Shown here in pieces: positions 26,355 to 34,219 of a stretch of DNA of 64,000 nt (position 1 is the stretch's first letter; every line of letters begins with the position of its first letter). Both the position numbers and the translations under genes were made by a program. Origin of the DNA: CAZMGB01 sp964565775. Lineage in GTDB: Bacteria; Chloroflexota; Dehalococcoidia; DSTF01; JALHUB01. The stretch is from NCBI GenBank assembly GCA_964565775.1, contig CAZMGB010000006.1:1-64000 (forward strand), in the 5' to 3' direction. The notes under the pieces were generated by a model. The model was not told the origin of the DNA. It did not search any database and saw only the letters and a program-made list of their open reading frames with translations.

Positions 26355-27137
26355 CTAGCGGCACAATCGTGCCCACCAGTCGCGTGTCATCGACTGCTGG
26401 GCGCTCGACAGCACCCTCCCCTTGGGAGACCTGCCGGATTCGCGCTTCCCCCTTGACGAGCGGCCCCTAGCGGGAGACGCTGAGAGGTCACCCGTGATCG
26501 TCGCCGCAGCATCATCCTCGGACTTAGCATCCGTGAGGCGCTCCCACCAGTTGCGTGTCAGCAACTGCTGCGCGCTCGACAGCATTCTCCCCTTGGGAGA
26601 CCTGCCGGATTCGCGCTTCCTCCTTGACGAGCGGCCCCTAGCGGGAGACGCTGAGAGGCCACCGGCGATAGTCGCCGCAGCATCGTCTTCGGACTCGGCA
26701 TCCGTGAGGCGCTCCCACCAGTCACGTGTCAGCAACTGCTGCGCTATCGACAGCTCTCGTCCGCTGCCATATCTCCTCGTGCCCGGGAGACCGGATATGC
26801 GACGCGCAGTCATCAGGCCACCGGGGAAGAGGCGCGAAAACTGCCTCTTCGTCATGCCCAGCGCGTTGCAGGTGTAGCGGAGAGAAGCCGCGTTGCCGGT
26901 GGCTTCATAGTAGCTCCGCATGTAGTCGATGACGCGCCAGTGGTCGCTCGTCAGCTCATGGGCCCAGTCCCTCAGCCCTTGACGACGGGCCAGGTACAGG
27001 GCGGCTCCCGGGGTCCACTGAGAGGGGTCTATCATGAAGCCCCGCTCATTGACCTCAACAGGCGTCTCCCATACCACTGCGACAGCCTCAGTCGCTGCTC
27101 GCATCTTGTTACCCTGGACGGTTGTCATCCTATTCAT
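26355..27137 (-). CDS. DsrC-family protein lacking both cysteines, with repeated C-terminal tail (module A)
   Basis: The start is the ATG at 27137, preceded by GGGAGGTGGGATT; a longer frame extends upstream without support. The first 120 residues match DsrC (NERGFMIDPSQW, LTSDHWRVIDYMR, RLFPGGLMTARRISGLP). Where DsrC has its two redox cysteines, this protein has Arg and Tyr, so it cannot carry sulfur in the usual way. Such proteins have been grouped as regulatory DsrC relatives (RspA-like). The C-terminal region is a near-perfect 57-residue tandem repeat that starts with AQQLLTRDWWERL, present three times, the last cut short. The two paralogs have a single copy. It is the last gene of module A. 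Confidence 0.85.
   Translation of the reverse strand: MNRMTTVQGNKMRAATEAVAVVWETPVEVNERGFMIDPSQWTPGAALYLARRQGLRDWAHELTSDHWRVIDYMRSYYEATGNAASLRYTCNALGMTKRQFSRLFPGGLMTARRISGLPGTRRYGSGRELSIAQQLLTRDWWERLTDAESEDDAAATIAGGLSASPARGRSSRRKRESGRSPKGRMLSSAQQLLTRNWWERLTDAKSEDDAAATITGDLSASPARGRSSRGKRESGRSPKGRVLSSAQQSMTRDWWARLCR
26394..26735 (-). repeat. Two 171-bp tandem repeats inside the module A DsrC-like gene
   Basis: Units at 26394-26564 and 26565-26735 are nearly identical, and a third partial unit continues to about 26770. The period is 171 bp (57 codons), so the frame is kept. The repeated peptide has a WWERL motif, an acidic stretch and a basic Arg/Ser-rich stretch. Confidence 0.9.
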
Positions 27138-27152
27138 AATCCCACCTCCCTC

Positions 27153-27166
27153 GGCCGTCTCCGGCC
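27153..27166 (-). promoter_or_regulatory. GNRA-type hairpin before the DsrC-like gene, module A
   Basis: On the - strand the leader has GGCCG-GAGA-CGGCC, a 5-bp stem with a GAGA loop. It ends a few bases before the GGGAGGTG ribosome-binding site. The same hairpin and spacing occur in modules B and C. Confidence 0.55.
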
Positions 27167-27254
27167 CGCTACCGAGCTGTGCACTGTTGGAGCGAGCTCT
27201 CGACCAGCCGCTCGTGGGCGCTACCTCTTCTGAACCAGTCACCCGGCCGGAGCA

Positions 27255-28094
27255 CTAGTGCCCGCCCCGACGGGGGAACACGAACCCAATCGTAAGCCCC
27301 ATGGCGACGGCGATGGCAAGGGACATGGCGCCGTAGAGCGGAGCGTTGTCTTTGGACATAGTCCCAAGCGAGTCCACCACTCCAACCTTCTCGACGTTGA
27401 AGGTCGTCGCGTCGGATCCTACGACCTCACCGTTTCTCACGTAGTAAGCCTGCACGCTGTAGTCGCCCAACGGGGCATCGGACGGCAGGCTCATGAACGT
27501 CTCCCAGTCACCGCCATCGTCAAGCCGGATGATGCCGCCGCTGGGTGTAGCATCGCACTCCGCGGCTTCGACCTCGTGATAGCACACCCACGGCGTATAC
27601 CGACCGTCTCTGATATACATGTCGCGCAGGGCTGACACGAACTCCATCGCCTTCTCTTCCGTGAGCGGGCTTCCCTCGGCCGTGTCCACCGCCTGTGCTT
27701 CGTCCATAATCGAGGTGGCCGCCGGATCCACGCCCAGCCGGACCTGCGCCTCTCTGCCCAGGAGCACATCCACGGGCTTCGAACTCTGGATCACGTGGAT
27801 GGTCGGCACGTTCTTCACCTTGGCTTGGTCGACCGTCATCCAGACCAGGCCCATTACTCTGCCCTTCTTGCTGATCTTGACCGAGTCCGCTGGGCCGTCG
27901 ACCACCACCACGATCTCCGCACCTCCGGGCGCGCTCCCGTAGATGCTCACGTCGGCGCCTCCGAAGTTCAGCCCGACCTTCACAGTCTCGGGTGAGACGC
28001 TCAGGCTCGCTTCCGCGCCAGCTCGCGCCACTACCGACGTAGCGGCGAAGAACGCACTCAGGAGAACGGCCGCAATGACTGCCGCTGCACGCAT
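27255..28094 (-). CDS. TIGR02186-type exported, membrane-anchored protein (module A)
   Basis: A 279-residue protein of the TIGR02186/Alph_Pro_TM type, function unknown. It has an N-terminal signal peptide, a beta-rich extracytoplasmic region (VSPETVKVGLNFGGADVSIYG and VVVDGPADSVKISKKGRV), then one C-terminal helix ending in a basic tail (IGFVFPRRGG). Such genes are often next to TauE/SafE transporters, as here. The ATG overlaps the transporter's stop codon (TGATG), so translation is coupled. Cysteines at VCYHEVEAAEC could bind metal or form a disulfide. Confidence 0.83.
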   Translation of the reverse strand: MRAAAVIAAVLLSAFFAATSVVARAGAEASLSVSPETVKVGLNFGGADVSIYGSAPGGAEIVVVVDGPADSVKISKKGRVMGLVWMTVDQAKVKNVPTIHVIQSSKPVDVLLGREAQVRLGVDPAATSIMDEAQAVDTAEGSPLTEEKAMEFVSALRDMYIRDGRYTPWVCYHEVEAAECDATPSGGIIRLDDGGDWETFMSLPSDAPLGDYSVQAYYVRNGEVVGSDATTFNVEKVGVVDSLGTMSKDNAPLYGAMSLAIAVAMGLTIGFVFPRRGGH

Positions 28095-29314
28095 CAGTGA
28101 CCTCCTCCGCTCACCGCAGCCAGCCCGAACACACTGCCCGGAGCCAGCAACAGGTCAAACAGCAACTTCACCATCACGAGAACCACGATGATACCCAGGA
28201 TCGTCCGCAACTGGTGGCCTTCCAAGCGGCCGCTCATCCGCGCTCCCATCTGGGCGCCGATGGCAGCGCCGAACATCAGTAGCACTGCGAGCAGGATGTC
28301 GACGTTGTGGTTCGTGATGGCCTGCTGGAACGCCACATTCGTCGACGTGAACACTATCTGGAACAGGTCCGTCCCCACTGCCACGTGCGTTGGAATGCCG
28401 AGGACGTAGATCATGGACGGCACCATGATGAAGCCACCGCCCACGCCCATGATGGCGGCCAGGAACCCGACGCCCAAGCCCATCCCGGCGGGGAAGAGAG
28501 CCGACACCCGTATCCCCGCCTTGTTGTACTCCGTTTGCAGTGGCAGCCGGGCCACAAAGCGACGGAATCTACTTTCCTTCTTCGGCTTCTCTTCCTCGGC
28601 GAGCTTGACTCTCAGGTCCTCAAAGCCTTCGTCCACGAGGCTCTGGATAGCTCGGGTTCGGGAGCTACGGATCCATGTCCGCACGGATTCCCGCAGCATT
28701 AGGGTACCCATGGTGCCCAACATGACGACGTAGACCACCCGGACCCAGAAGTCGAAGTTGCCCATCTCGCGCAGGATGCTCACAACCCGCACGCCGAGGG
28801 TACCGCCAAGAATGCTCCCCAGCAGGATCGTCACTCCCAGCTTGATATCGACGTTGCCCAGCCGTGAGTGAGCAAGCGCCCCCGACGAGCCGGTGCCCGC
28901 GATCTGCGCACTGTCCGTGCCCACCGCCACCGCAGAGGGAACGCCGATCGTCATCAGCAGGGGCGTCATGAGGAAGCCGCCACCTACCCCGGTCATCCCC
29001 GAGAGGATGCCGACCGCGAAGCCAGCGCCCACCACCATGACAACATTCATGCTCTTGTCCGCCACCGGCAGGTACACCGTTAGCGTCGTGACGTTGGGCA
29101 AGGGTATCGCCCCTGCTGCCGCCCCCGCCAGCAGGACGAGCACTACCACCCCCGCAAGGAGTAGGGCGACGCCGCTCGGGCCCAGTGCCTGCGCGGCAGG
29201 CGGCAGGACACGCATTCGCCGGGGGACGGCAGGCGCCACCACCCCCCGTATGAGTGCCTGGTCTTCCCTGGTCAGTTCGACGGTCTCACTCGGCGGTCTC
29301 GAGGTTGCACGCAT
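28094..29314 (-). CDS. TauE/SafE (TSUP) family transporter (module A)
   Basis: A 406-residue sulfur-anion transporter candidate. A cytoplasmic N-terminus with VELTREDQALIRGVV precedes the membrane part. Family repeats are GILSGMTGVGGGFLMTPLLM and FLAAIMGVGGGFIMVPSMIY, each followed by a GTD box (GTDSAQIAG, GTDLFQIV). A charged loop of about 60 residues lies between the halves. It is closely similar to the module C transporter at 35083-36300. The ATG at 29314 follows AGGGG. It is the first gene of module A. Confidence 0.9.
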   Translation of the reverse strand: MRATSRPPSETVELTREDQALIRGVVAPAVPRRMRVLPPAAQALGPSGVALLLAGVVVLVLLAGAAAGAIPLPNVTTLTVYLPVADKSMNVVMVVGAGFAVGILSGMTGVGGGFLMTPLLMTIGVPSAVAVGTDSAQIAGTGSSGALAHSRLGNVDIKLGVTILLGSILGGTLGVRVVSILREMGNFDFWVRVVYVVMLGTMGTLMLRESVRTWIRSSRTRAIQSLVDEGFEDLRVKLAEEEKPKKESRFRRFVARLPLQTEYNKAGIRVSALFPAGMGLGVGFLAAIMGVGGGFIMVPSMIYVLGIPTHVAVGTDLFQIVFTSTNVAFQQAITNHNVDILLAVLLMFGAAIGAQMGARMSGRLEGHQLRTILGIIVVLVMVKLLFDLLLAPGSVFGLAAVSGGGH

Positions 29315-29390
29315 ACCGTTTTCCCCTTCTCTCGGCCGGCGCCGCCGGTCTCGCGGTCGCTGCCTGAGAGCCCCCGCATCCTCGTGGCAC

Positions 29391-29490
29391 TTGCGCCCTA
29401 GAGCCGTGCCACGCTAGAATGCACGCGGTGACCCTCGCTCCATCGGGGCTCGCCATCATGGACCGTTGGTGGCGTCATCACCGGCGGTCC
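29391..29490 (+). ncRNA. Candidate small RNA or leader: promoter-like boxes plus hairpin, copy 1
   Basis: On the + strand, opposite to the neighbouring genes, TTGCGC (29391-29396) and TAGAAT (29415-29420) are 18 bp apart. A conserved segment follows, ending in a hairpin at 29460-29490 (GGACCG ... CGGTCC outer arms, GGTG and CACC inner arms). The same arrangement recurs at 33031-33130 and 36376-36475 with pairing maintained. It may be a small RNA read rightward, or a structured 5' leader of the - strand module. No long T-tract follows the hairpin. Confidence 0.45.
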
Positions 29491-29633
29491 ATTCCTTGCG
29501 TCTTCCGCGCTAGGTCACAGACAATTGTCGATCCCGACAGATTGAGGTGACCCGCGACTCAAGGATGGCACAAGCCTATGGGCGTCGCATGAAGGCTAGG
29601 CCAGGTTATGGTGAAATAGCCCACAAGATTACC

Positions 29634-29671
29634 TGAAGTATGCGTGAAGCCTACATGAAGATTCCATGAAG
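29634..29671 (-). promoter_or_regulatory. OmpR/PhoB-type direct repeats upstream of module A
   Basis: Read on the - strand, CTTCATG-like heptamers recur exactly every 11 bp; on the + strand TGAAG lies at 29634, 29645, 29656 and 29667. An 11-bp period is typical of OmpR/PhoB-family operators. The block lies about 320 bases before the module A transporter. The rest of 29315-30041 holds no gene. Confidence 0.6.
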
Positions 29672-30041
29672 GCAAACCGCTATCGGCTGGCTCGTAGAAT
29701 CAAATGCTAGGGAAAGAGCCGCCACGCGCCCTACCGCAACACCTGGCTCGTTAGCATTAGCAAAACGCGACGACGGCGTGAAAATACCGTGGGGATAGTA
29801 TGAAGAGTTCGTGAAGAGCCGCGCGGCACACCGGTCTAGCCGCTACAGCGTGGCTCGAAAGGACCATCCGCCCCTGCTTCGAAGCCCGCCACACACTCGG
29901 CGACACTGTCCCAAAGTGCTCCAGGCTCTCTCAGCCGCTTCCAGACCTCAAGCGAGGCCCTTCTTCGAGGAATAGCCGGCGACAGACAGGGGAAGTTGAG
30001 AGAGGACGACTGGTCTTCCGTAGAGGGTTAGGCTGGAACTC

Positions 30042-30773
30042 TCAGTACCCTTCGGCCAGCCACTCACCCGAGATTGTGGCCATGGATGCCGGCAAGGGTA
30101 TGGTGTCCCAGGGCTGGCCCAGGCGACGCAGCATGCCAACGTTCCATATGCGGACGGAGTCTTGCCATCCCACAACGTCTCGCACGTGACGGGCTATCCT
30201 GTTGCACAGCTCCAGAAGGACGCTCCAGTCAAGGCTCAGACCCTGCCCGAGGTAGTGGTACTTTTCGTCGCCAGCGAGGGCCCACGGCGCATCCACGTCG
30301 GGAATATCAGGGCATACGATATCCACCCTCCCCTCACCGTGCGGCTCGAGCAGAATCTTCTCAACACGACACTGCCGAGCGAGGTCGACGAACACTTGCG
30401 AGAGGCCCGCCTCCTGGCCCAGGGGCTTAGTGATGCGACCGCCAACCCACGTCACACCTGCGATCTCGCCTCCAAGCACGCCCAGGAACTTTCCCTCCCT
30501 CACCACCTGGGTCCGCGCCTTGACCGCCTCGCTGGACTCATCCGCGAGCGGCCCGTCCAGAAAAATGCCAAAGCGGCAGTCAAACCAGTGACACCCGAAT
30601 GCCGCGTGTCGCGTCAGCTCTATGCGACTGACCTCCTCGCCCGCGAGCAGAATCACCGCCCGTGATCGAGGTGTCCCCAGGAGGCCTTTCTGCCGTTCTA
30701 TGACCATCCTGCATCTCACGCCTTCGCTGCGGAGATGCTGGGCGACCGCCTCTACCAGCTCGGTGTCTTTCAT
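30042..30773 (-). CDS. Hypothetical protein downstream of module B
   Basis: A 243-residue soluble protein of unknown family, from the ATG at 30773, which has AAAGG upstream; the frame extends 28 codons further upstream. Visible features are an N-terminal helix (MKDTELVEAVAQHLRSEG), a mixed alpha/beta body with several single cysteines, and an internal YHYLGQGLSLDWSVLLELC segment. It begins 80 bases after the module B DsrC-like gene and is probably in that transcript. Modules A and C have no equivalent. Confidence 0.65.
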   Translation of the reverse strand: MKDTELVEAVAQHLRSEGVRCRMVIERQKGLLGTPRSRAVILLAGEEVSRIELTRHAAFGCHWFDCRFGIFLDGPLADESSEAVKARTQVVREGKFLGVLGGEIAGVTWVGGRITKPLGQEAGLSQVFVDLARQCRVEKILLEPHGEGRVDIVCPDIPDVDAPWALAGDEKYHYLGQGLSLDWSVLLELCNRIARHVRDVVGWQDSVRIWNVGMLRRLGQPWDTIPLPASMATISGEWLAEGY

Positions 30774-30853
30774 GGCGGATACCTTTCCCTCAAGCCGCCT
30801 CTCCCGCAATCGTGCGGGCCGCGACAACGCAGGCGGTTCAGGATTGGAGATGT

Positions 30854-31339
30854 TCACAGAGGGAGACCGCTCCTCCCTGCGCTACCATCGTGGAACTCGG
30901 CATCCGTGAGGCGCTCCCACCAGTTACGCGTCATCAACTGCTGCGCTATAGACAGCTCTCGTCCGTTGCCATATCTCCTGGTGCCCGGGAGACCGGATAT
31001 GCGGCGCGCAGTCATCAAGCCGCCGGGGAAGAGGCGGGAGAACTGCTTCTTCGTCATGCCCAGCGCGTTGCAGGTAAACCGTAGCGAAGGGGCATTGTCG
31101 GTGGCGTTGTAGTAGACCCGCATGTAGTCGATTACGCGCCAGTGGTCGCTCGTCAGCTCGCGGGGCCAGCCCCTCAGCCCTTGACGACGGGCCAGGTACA
31201 GGGCAGCTCCCGGCGTCCACTGAGAGGGGTCTGTCATGAAGCCCCGCTCATTGACCTCAACCGGCGTTTCCTGTACCGCCGCGCCAGCCTCAGTGGCTGC
31301 ATGCGTCCTATTGCTTCGGACGGTTGTCATCGTAACCAC
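30854..31339 (-). CDS. DsrC-family protein lacking both cysteines (module B)
   Basis: A 161-residue DsrC relative with NERGFMTDPSQW, LTSDHWRVIDYMR and RLFPGGLMTARRISGLP. The two DsrC cysteine positions are Arg and Tyr, as in module A. The tail has one AQQLMTRNWWERL motif and then diverges. The start is a GTG at 31339 with GGGAGGTGGGATC upstream, matching the ATG starts of the other two copies. It is the third gene of module B, 195 bases after the transporter. Confidence 0.85.
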   Translation of the reverse strand: MVTMTTVRSNRTHAATEAGAAVQETPVEVNERGFMTDPSQWTPGAALYLARRQGLRGWPRELTSDHWRVIDYMRVYYNATDNAPSLRFTCNALGMTKKQFSRLFPGGLMTARRISGLPGTRRYGNGRELSIAQQLMTRNWWERLTDAEFHDGSAGRSGLPL

Positions 31340-31354
31340 GATCCCACCTCCCTC

Positions 31355-31368
31355 GGCCGTCTCCGGCC
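31355..31368 (-). promoter_or_regulatory. GNRA-type hairpin before the DsrC-like gene, module B
   Basis: Same GGCCG-GAGA-CGGCC hairpin directly upstream of the ribosome-binding site as in modules A and C. Confidence 0.55.
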
Positions 31369-31534
31369 CGCTACCGAGCTGCTCACCCCTGGAGCGGTCC
31401 CGCCAGCTAGCCGTTCGCCCGTGCTACCTCCTCCGGGCCGGACACCCATCCAGACGTTGGTGGTCGGCCCGCCGCCGAGGGAACACGAGTTCGGTGCCCA
31501 GCCCGGCGCCCACGACAATGCGCAGGGATACCTC

Positions 31535-32632
31535 CTACCCACCGATAGCTTCAGCAGCTCTCGTACCCTCGAGGATCAGCCTCGCCCGCTGGCGCAGCTC
31601 TTCTTCTCTCTTGCCCTTGAACATGGCTCGAATGATGAGACCGCCGGCGATGAAGAGAGTCCCGTAGAGCACCACTCGACTCACGTTTTCCAGCAAATCG
31701 TATGTCGTGCCACCCACGCTTATGACCCCCAGGTCCGACAGGTATGCAGGAATCATCACCGCTCTGCTGACCGAGGCCAGGAGCATGATGACAGCGGTGA
31801 CGAGCTTGATCATGTATTGTCTGACATAGCTTGTGCCGAGAGCGCCGACTTGCACGCCGACCAGGGAACCAGCCAGGATAATGACGGTCAACCGAAGGTC
31901 GACGAACCCACGTATCGCCCACTCGTAAGTGCCCTCCGCTCCCATACAGAAGGCGACGATCAGCTCGGTTCCGCTGGCCACAAAGGCGGGGGCGCCGACC
32001 ACGTAGATCATCGCCGGCACGCCGATGAATCCGCCAACGGCTATCGTCGCGGCAAGCATGCCGGTGGCGAAGCCCAGAGGCACCGTGACCCACACTGAGA
32101 CCTTCGCGTCCGCCTTCTTGAAATACACCATTGGCGGCAGGTTAAGGCGGGCCACCCGTTTGGCGAAGCTCGGCACCACGTCATCGACGTCCCTGCGCGC
32201 CGCCTTGCGAGCGTCCATCAGCATGTACGTCGCGACGGTAAACAGTACGACCACGAAGGTCACACTGATATAGAGGTCTGAGCCAGCGTCACCCCAGGCG
32301 TCCAGAATGATGTTCTGGATCTGCACACCCACCTTCACGCCAGCGATGGCGGACACAGCCATCACCAACCCCAGCTTCAGGTCGACGTGGCCAAGCTTTC
32401 TCCTCCGCCAGGCCCCAACAAGGGCCTTGGGGAACTTGTGCGCCATATTGCTGGCCACAGCTACGGATCCCGGTACCCCCAGGTTCATCATGCCCGGTGT
32501 CAGCACGAACGCGCCGCCGCTGCCGATGAAGCCGCTCAACATCCCGCCCAGAAAGCCGAGCGTGAACAGAGCCAGTACGGTTAGCAGCCCGATGTCGATG
32601 AAGGATATGTCCCCGTTTGCGGCAGACTCCAT
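31535..32632 (-). CDS. TauE/SafE (TSUP) family transporter (module B)
   Basis: A 365-residue TSUP-family transporter, more divergent than those of modules A and C. The first family repeat reads GGMLSGFIGSGGAFVLTPGMM and the second ATGMLAATIAVGGFIGVPAMIY, with GTELIVAF in place of the usual GTD box. The N-terminal cytoplasmic stretch found in the module A and C transporters is absent here; a similar stretch is on the small protein encoded immediately upstream. The start is 3 bases after that protein's stop. No TIGR02186-type gene follows. Confidence 0.88.
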   Translation of the reverse strand: MESAANGDISFIDIGLLTVLALFTLGFLGGMLSGFIGSGGAFVLTPGMMNLGVPGSVAVASNMAHKFPKALVGAWRRRKLGHVDLKLGLVMAVSAIAGVKVGVQIQNIILDAWGDAGSDLYISVTFVVVLFTVATYMLMDARKAARRDVDDVVPSFAKRVARLNLPPMVYFKKADAKVSVWVTVPLGFATGMLAATIAVGGFIGVPAMIYVVGAPAFVASGTELIVAFCMGAEGTYEWAIRGFVDLRLTVIILAGSLVGVQVGALGTSYVRQYMIKLVTAVIMLLASVSRAVMIPAYLSDLGVISVGGTTYDLLENVSRVVLYGTLFIAGGLIIRAMFKGKREEELRQRARLILEGTRAAEAIGG

Positions 32633-32635
32633 CGG

Positions 32636-32956
32636 TTATCCCTTCTTGAGTTCCCGGATGCCGAGAAGCTCGAGCAAGGCGCCGGCAAAGCTCCCGTGGA
32701 TCACGCTGAAGGTCAGCGCCAGGCCAAGCACTGCCATAGCGCCGCCGATCGTGCCGGATGTGAGGCGAGGGAAGATGTCCTCGATGAAGCCGAAAAACAG
32801 CCCATACGCCGCAATGGAGGCGGCCCCAAACACGATGAGCCCAACAAGCGAGCGCGAGCGCCCCGCTCGACGTACGACAGCAACCTGCCGGACAAGCTCT
32901 TGGTCTGATCTGACCAGTTCCTCTGTCCTAGTCGTGGGTACCGCAATCCCAACCAT
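32636..32956 (-). CDS. Small membrane protein preceding the module B transporter
   Basis: A 106-residue protein from the ATG at 32956, which has AAGGAG upstream. Its start, TRTEELVRSDQELVRQ, resembles the N-terminus of the module A and C transporters (VELTREDQALIRG). Two hydrophobic helices follow (about 38-58 and 70-95). It looks like the detached N-terminal part of that transporter type, or an accessory subunit. It is 3 bases from the transporter gene. Confidence 0.75.
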   Translation of the reverse strand: MVGIAVPTTRTEELVRSDQELVRQVAVVRRAGRSRSLVGLIVFGAASIAAYGLFFGFIEDIFPRLTSGTIGGAMAVLGLALTFSVIHGSFAGALLELLGIRELKKG

Positions 32957-33030
32957 CGACTTCTCCTTGCCTACTGATGCCTTGCACGACCCCGGCGGCA
33001 CGTACCCGGAAAGCACGCATCGCGACCAAG

Positions 33031-33130
33031 TTGCGCGCTCCGGGTCCGCAGTGCTACAATGCACGTGGCGATCCCCCTGCAGTGGAGCTCGCCATCTCGG
33101 GCCGCTGGTGGCGCTAACACCGGCGGTCCC
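33031..33130 (+). ncRNA. Candidate small RNA or leader: promoter-like boxes plus hairpin, copy 2
   Basis: TTGCGC (33031-33036), an 18-bp spacer and TACAAT (33055-33060), then a conserved segment with GGAGCTCGCCATC and a hairpin at 33099-33130 (GGGCCGC ... CGGTCCC outer arms, GGTG and CACC inner arms). Orientation is again opposite to the flanking genes. See copy 1 for interpretation. Confidence 0.45.
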
Positions 33131-33282
33131 TTGCATATGTATTCCGCGTTCGGTCACATACCGTTGCCGCTACCGACGAGCACGGGTGGCCGACAAATGA
33201 AGCATGTCACAACCTTGCGTAGCTCGCATGAACGCTGCCGCAAGCCTTCATGAAAAAGGCCCCAAGACTCCGTGCAGATAGC

Positions 33283-33310
33283 ATGAGGTCTACATGAGTC
33301 CTCGATGAAC
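33283..33310 (-). promoter_or_regulatory. OmpR/PhoB-type direct repeats upstream of module B
   Basis: On the + strand ATGAG/ATGAA lies at 33283, 33294 and 33305, an exact 11-bp period; on the - strand these read as CTCAT and TTCAT boxes facing module B. They lie about 330 bases before the small membrane protein gene. No gene is seen in 33158-33563. Confidence 0.55.
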
Positions 33311-33563
33311 CCGCCGGAGCCTCTGGCTACAGTCCGGACTCAAACCCCACAGCGTGAGCCGCCACGAAGCCTGCGACGAGACGCGGCCGACTGGCCGCCG
33401 TCGCAGTCACGCTAACCTTAGACCAGGGCCAGGTTAGTGTTAGCGGAGTGCCAGAACAGAGTGAGGCGGAAGTGAGGAACGTATTAGGATTAGATGAAGC
33501 TATGGAAGCGTCGGGCAGAAGACCGGTTCAGCCGCTATGGCGAGGTTCGGAGCGAAGGCGGCA

Positions 33564-33625
33564 CCGTAGAGGCACTCACCCACCCTCCTCCGGCATGTAG
33601 CCCACCCCGCGCATCGTCTGGACGA
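33564..33625 (-). pseudogene. Remnant of a response regulator/sensor kinase gene junction
   Basis: About 62 bases match the junction at about 38036-38097 with roughly 8 differences by hand count. Read on the - strand it encodes VVQTMRGVGYMPEEGG and a stop, equivalent to the regulator's end LIQTIRAVGYMLKEGA. It continues with GTGCCTCTACGG, equivalent to the kinase start GTGCCACTACGG. The rest of both genes is missing. It lies between the module C DsrC-like gene and the module B operator region. Confidence 0.75.
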
Positions 33626-33631
33626 CGTGGC

Positions 33632-34135
33632 TCAGAGCTTCGGAGGAACGCGCTGCAGGGGTGCGTCACGCGGGATTCCATCCTCTTCGGACCCAGCACC
33701 CGTGAGGCGCTCCCACCAGTCGCGTGTCATCAACTGCTGCGCTATCGACACTTCCCGTCGGTTGGCGGACCTTCTCGGCCCCGGAAGACCGGATATGCGG
33801 CGCACGGTCATCAGGCCACCGGGGAAGAGGCGGGTGAAGTGCCTCTTCGTCATGCCCAGCGCACGGCAGGTGTACCGGAGCGAAGGGGCATTGCCGGTGG
33901 CCTCATAGTAGACCCGCATGTAGTCGATAACACGCCAGTGGTCGCTCGTCAGCTCATGGGGCCAGTCCTTGAGCCCCTGATGACGGGCCAGGTACAGGGC
34001 AGCTCCCGGCGTCCACTGAGAGGGGTCTGTCATGAAGCCCCGCTCATTGACCTCAACCGGCGTTTCCTGTACCGCCGCGACAGCCTCAGTTGCAGCCTGC
34101 GTCTTACTGTCTCCGACGGTTGTCATCCTGTTCAT
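33632..34135 (-). CDS. DsrC-family protein lacking both cysteines (module C)
   Basis: A 167-residue DsrC relative (NERGFMTDPSQW, LTSDHWRVIDYMR, RLFPGGLMTVRRISGLP). Neither DsrC redox cysteine is present, but there is one Cys in RYTCRALG, also seen in the paralogs. The tail contains AQQLMTRDWWERL once, then a charged unique end. The ATG at 34135 has GGGAGGTGGGATT upstream. It is the last gene of module C, after the TIGR02186-type gene. Confidence 0.85.
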   Translation of the reverse strand: MNRMTTVGDSKTQAATEAVAAVQETPVEVNERGFMTDPSQWTPGAALYLARHQGLKDWPHELTSDHWRVIDYMRVYYEATGNAPSLRYTCRALGMTKRHFTRLFPGGLMTVRRISGLPGPRRSANRREVSIAQQLMTRDWWERLTGAGSEEDGIPRDAPLQRVPPKL

Positions 34136-34150
34136 AATCCCACCTCCCTC

Positions 34151-34164
34151 GGCCGTCTCCGGCC
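34151..34164 (-). promoter_or_regulatory. GNRA-type hairpin before the DsrC-like gene, module C
   Basis: Third copy of GGCCG-GAGA-CGGCC on the - strand, placed as in modules A and B just upstream of GGGAGGTG. Confidence 0.55.
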
Positions 34165-34219
34165 CGCAGCTAGCCGCTCGCCTGTGCTACCTCTTCCGAG
34201 CCACACGCCCATCCAGGCG

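Noticed and set aside
29634..29671. Short regularly spaced repeats as a CRISPR array
   Set aside because: The period is 11 bp with 5-7 base boxes and no unique spacers of 25-40 bp. It fits a transcription-factor operator instead. No cas genes are present.
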